Shown here: positions 6,370 through 7,452 of the stretch, in pieces
How positions within the stretch are numbered: the first letter of the stretch is position 1
Layout of the letters: each line of letters opens with the position of its first letter
Source of the DNA: Phycisphaerae bacterium
GTDB taxonomy: Bacteria > Planctomycetota > Phycisphaerae > Phycisphaerales > SM1A02
Reading direction: 5' to 3'
NCBI GenBank assembly: GCA_002690755.1
Contig: NZFT01000109.1
Location: forward strand, 1 to 7,452
Length of the DNA: 7,452 nucleotides
Translations under genes and position numbers: made by a program
The notes under the pieces: generated by a model
The model's input: only the letters and a program-made list of their open reading frames with translations
What the model was told of the DNA's origin: nothing
Databases searched by the model: none

Positions 6370-7452
6370 TCAATCGGACGGCGGAGACCATTCGGAGATG
6401 TCGAGTCGCTTGCGAAGCAGCTTGCGGCCGATCCGCTTGTAGGTGGACACGAAGGAGAGCAACTTCTTCTTCAGGGAGACGTTCCGAAGCCAGAACGGAA
6501 AGAAACGGAATCCCGGGTAGACGGGCGCTGCGGCACCGAACATCCGAAGCACCATCAGCCTGCCCCAGAGTGAGCCTCGCGCTTCGAGGAGATTGGGCTG
6601 GGACCGGGGAAGCAGCGTCTCATCCTGCGATTGCAGGACGATGTAGCCGGCGGCGACCGCATCCCTGAAGATCTTGCGGCCACGTTCGGTCCGGACGATG
6701 ATCAACGAACTCCCGGACTCGCCGGGCTGGACTTCGCGGTACCACGGATCGCCGACCGCCAGATCGGCGAACTCCCCTGTGTGGTCGGGGCAGATGTAGC
6801 AACGCCACTGCCGATACGGTTGGACGAATCCCCAGGAGTCGGCGTAGGTCCGCTCGATGGTCTGTTCCCGACCCTCGTCGTCCTCGTACACCGCCGTCCA
6901 CATTCCGGGCCATCCATTTCCCCGATAACGAAGACTCTTGAGCCGGCTCGGATCGGGGATCCCGACTTCATTCAGCAACGCGAGCGTGCCCTTCGTGCTC
7001 GGTGCACCCGCGCAGAAGAATCCGATCACGCATCCGAGCTTCTCATCGAGCTCCGGCCTGATCTTCCTCGCCTTTTGAACCGCCGCGACGTCGCATGGCT
7101 TGCCGATGAAGACGCTTCGCCCCTCCATCTTCGCGACCTCGTCGAGTCGATCACAGGGACTCGCCGGCGCGTAGCGGCTTCCCGATCGGGAGATCAATTC
7201 CGCTCGATTCTCGGAGAAGACCGTTTCATTGAGGTACGGGACGTCGCTTCGCGCACCCGTGTGCACGACCCGTTCCATACCACCCGCTTCGATGCAGTAC
7301 AGCGCCAACGCCGAGGCGGCCCCACCACTGCTTCCGGCGAGACGGATCTCTTCATCGGCCGCGGCCCCCTCCCAGACTTCGAGTACGGGGCCCCACCCAT
7401 CGAAGAGGTCCGAAGATTGATCCTCGGTGCGTTCATTCCCTTGGTGTGAAAG
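6370..7452 (-). CDS. Coenzyme F420 hydrogenase/dehydrogenase beta-subunit-like protein, 5' end outside the window
   Basis: The protein belongs to the FrhB/FdhB family of iron-sulfur flavoproteins, which pass electrons between a flavin and a partner such as F420 or ferredoxin. The frame stays open to the window edge, giving 360 residues with no start codon of its own. A TTG at 7308 could be mistaken for a start, but the 48 codons before it encode conserved family sequence, including VWEGAAADEEIRLAGSSGG, with the SSGG flavin-domain motif. Numbering from the edge, the visible cysteines are C100 in SPCDRL, C120 in GKPCDVAA, C141 and C147 in CVIGFFCAGAPS, and C218/C221 in CYICPDHTGEFADLAVGD. These are the typical cluster-binding and active-site positions. 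The C-terminus is basic (KRIGRKLLRKRL). Such basic tails occur in members found in polysaccharide clusters, so a role in cell-surface glycan chemistry is as likely as one in energy metabolism. F420 use is not shown. The gene converges on the barrel gene. Confidence 0.87.
   Translation of the reverse strand, partial: LSHQGNERTEDQSSDLFDGWGPVLEVWEGAAADEEIRLAGSSGGAASALALYCIEAGGMERVVHTGARSDVPYLNETVFSENRAELISRSGSRYAPASPCDRLDEVAKMEGRSVFIGKPCDVAAVQKARKIRPELDEKLGCVIGFFCAGAPSTKGTLALLNEVGIPDPSRLKSLRYRGNGWPGMWTAVYEDDEGREQTIERTYADSWGFVQPYRQWRCYICPDHTGEFADLAVGDPWYREVQPGESGSSLIIVRTERGRKIFRDAVAAGYIVLQSQDETLLPRSQPNLLEARGSLWGRLMVLRMFGAAAPVYPGFRFFPFWLRNVSLKKKLLSFVSTYKRIGRKLLRKRLDISEWSPPSD

Noticed and set aside
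6631..7449. 272-codon plus-strand open frame opposite the FrhB-like gene
   Set aside because: The minus-strand frame has conserved cysteine and SSGG motifs; the plus-strand frame has no recognisable domain.

Overview
The window is GC-rich (about two thirds G+C by eye), densely coding chromosomal DNA. Its gene content suggests a bacterium of the Planctomycetota, plausibly a Phycisphaerae-type lineage. The pointers are two dissimilar clpP genes in tandem, a soluble FHA sensor kinase with an unusual H-box, and an outer-membrane barrel resembling the DUF6268 type that I associate with planctomycetes. The taxonomic call is inference from these gene types; there is no rRNA or other marker in the window.

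Layout. Positions 11-1051 (minus strand) hold holA, the delta subunit of the DNA polymerase III clamp loader. A 79-bp divergent spacer separates it from a plus-strand run of five genes. These are an FHA-GAF-histidine kinase (1131-2720), a first ClpP (2843-3538), a second ClpP (3561-4187), a MoxR-type AAA+ ATPase (4282-5301) and a secreted, probably outer-membrane, beta-barrel protein (5332-6345). Converging on this run from the right is a minus-strand gene (6370 to beyond 7452) for a coenzyme F420 hydrogenase/dehydrogenase beta-subunit-like iron-sulfur flavoprotein. Its 5' end lies outside the window.

How the genes fit together. The two clpP genes are a clear operon (22-bp gap, strong Shine-Dalgarno) and probably form a mixed ClpP protease. 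The first keeps the complete Ser-His-Asp triad. The second has Asn where the triad Asp should be and a remodelled loop after the catalytic His. The clpP pair is separated from moxR by 94 bp containing the strongest RNA hairpin in the window, a 12-bp stem with a GAA loop followed by a short T run, so moxR and the barrel gene may be a separate unit or an attenuated extension of the clp operon. The kinase, the ClpP pair and the MoxR chaperone suggest a signalling and protein quality-control neighbourhood, but no direct functional link can be shown from sequence.

No tRNA, rRNA, CRISPR array, insertion sequence or phage gene was seen. The most interesting points are the Asn-triad ClpP, the kinase H-box lacking the usual acidic neighbour, the kinase start that seems to be leaderless, the intergenic hairpin, and a striking over-abundance of the tetranucleotide GATC.
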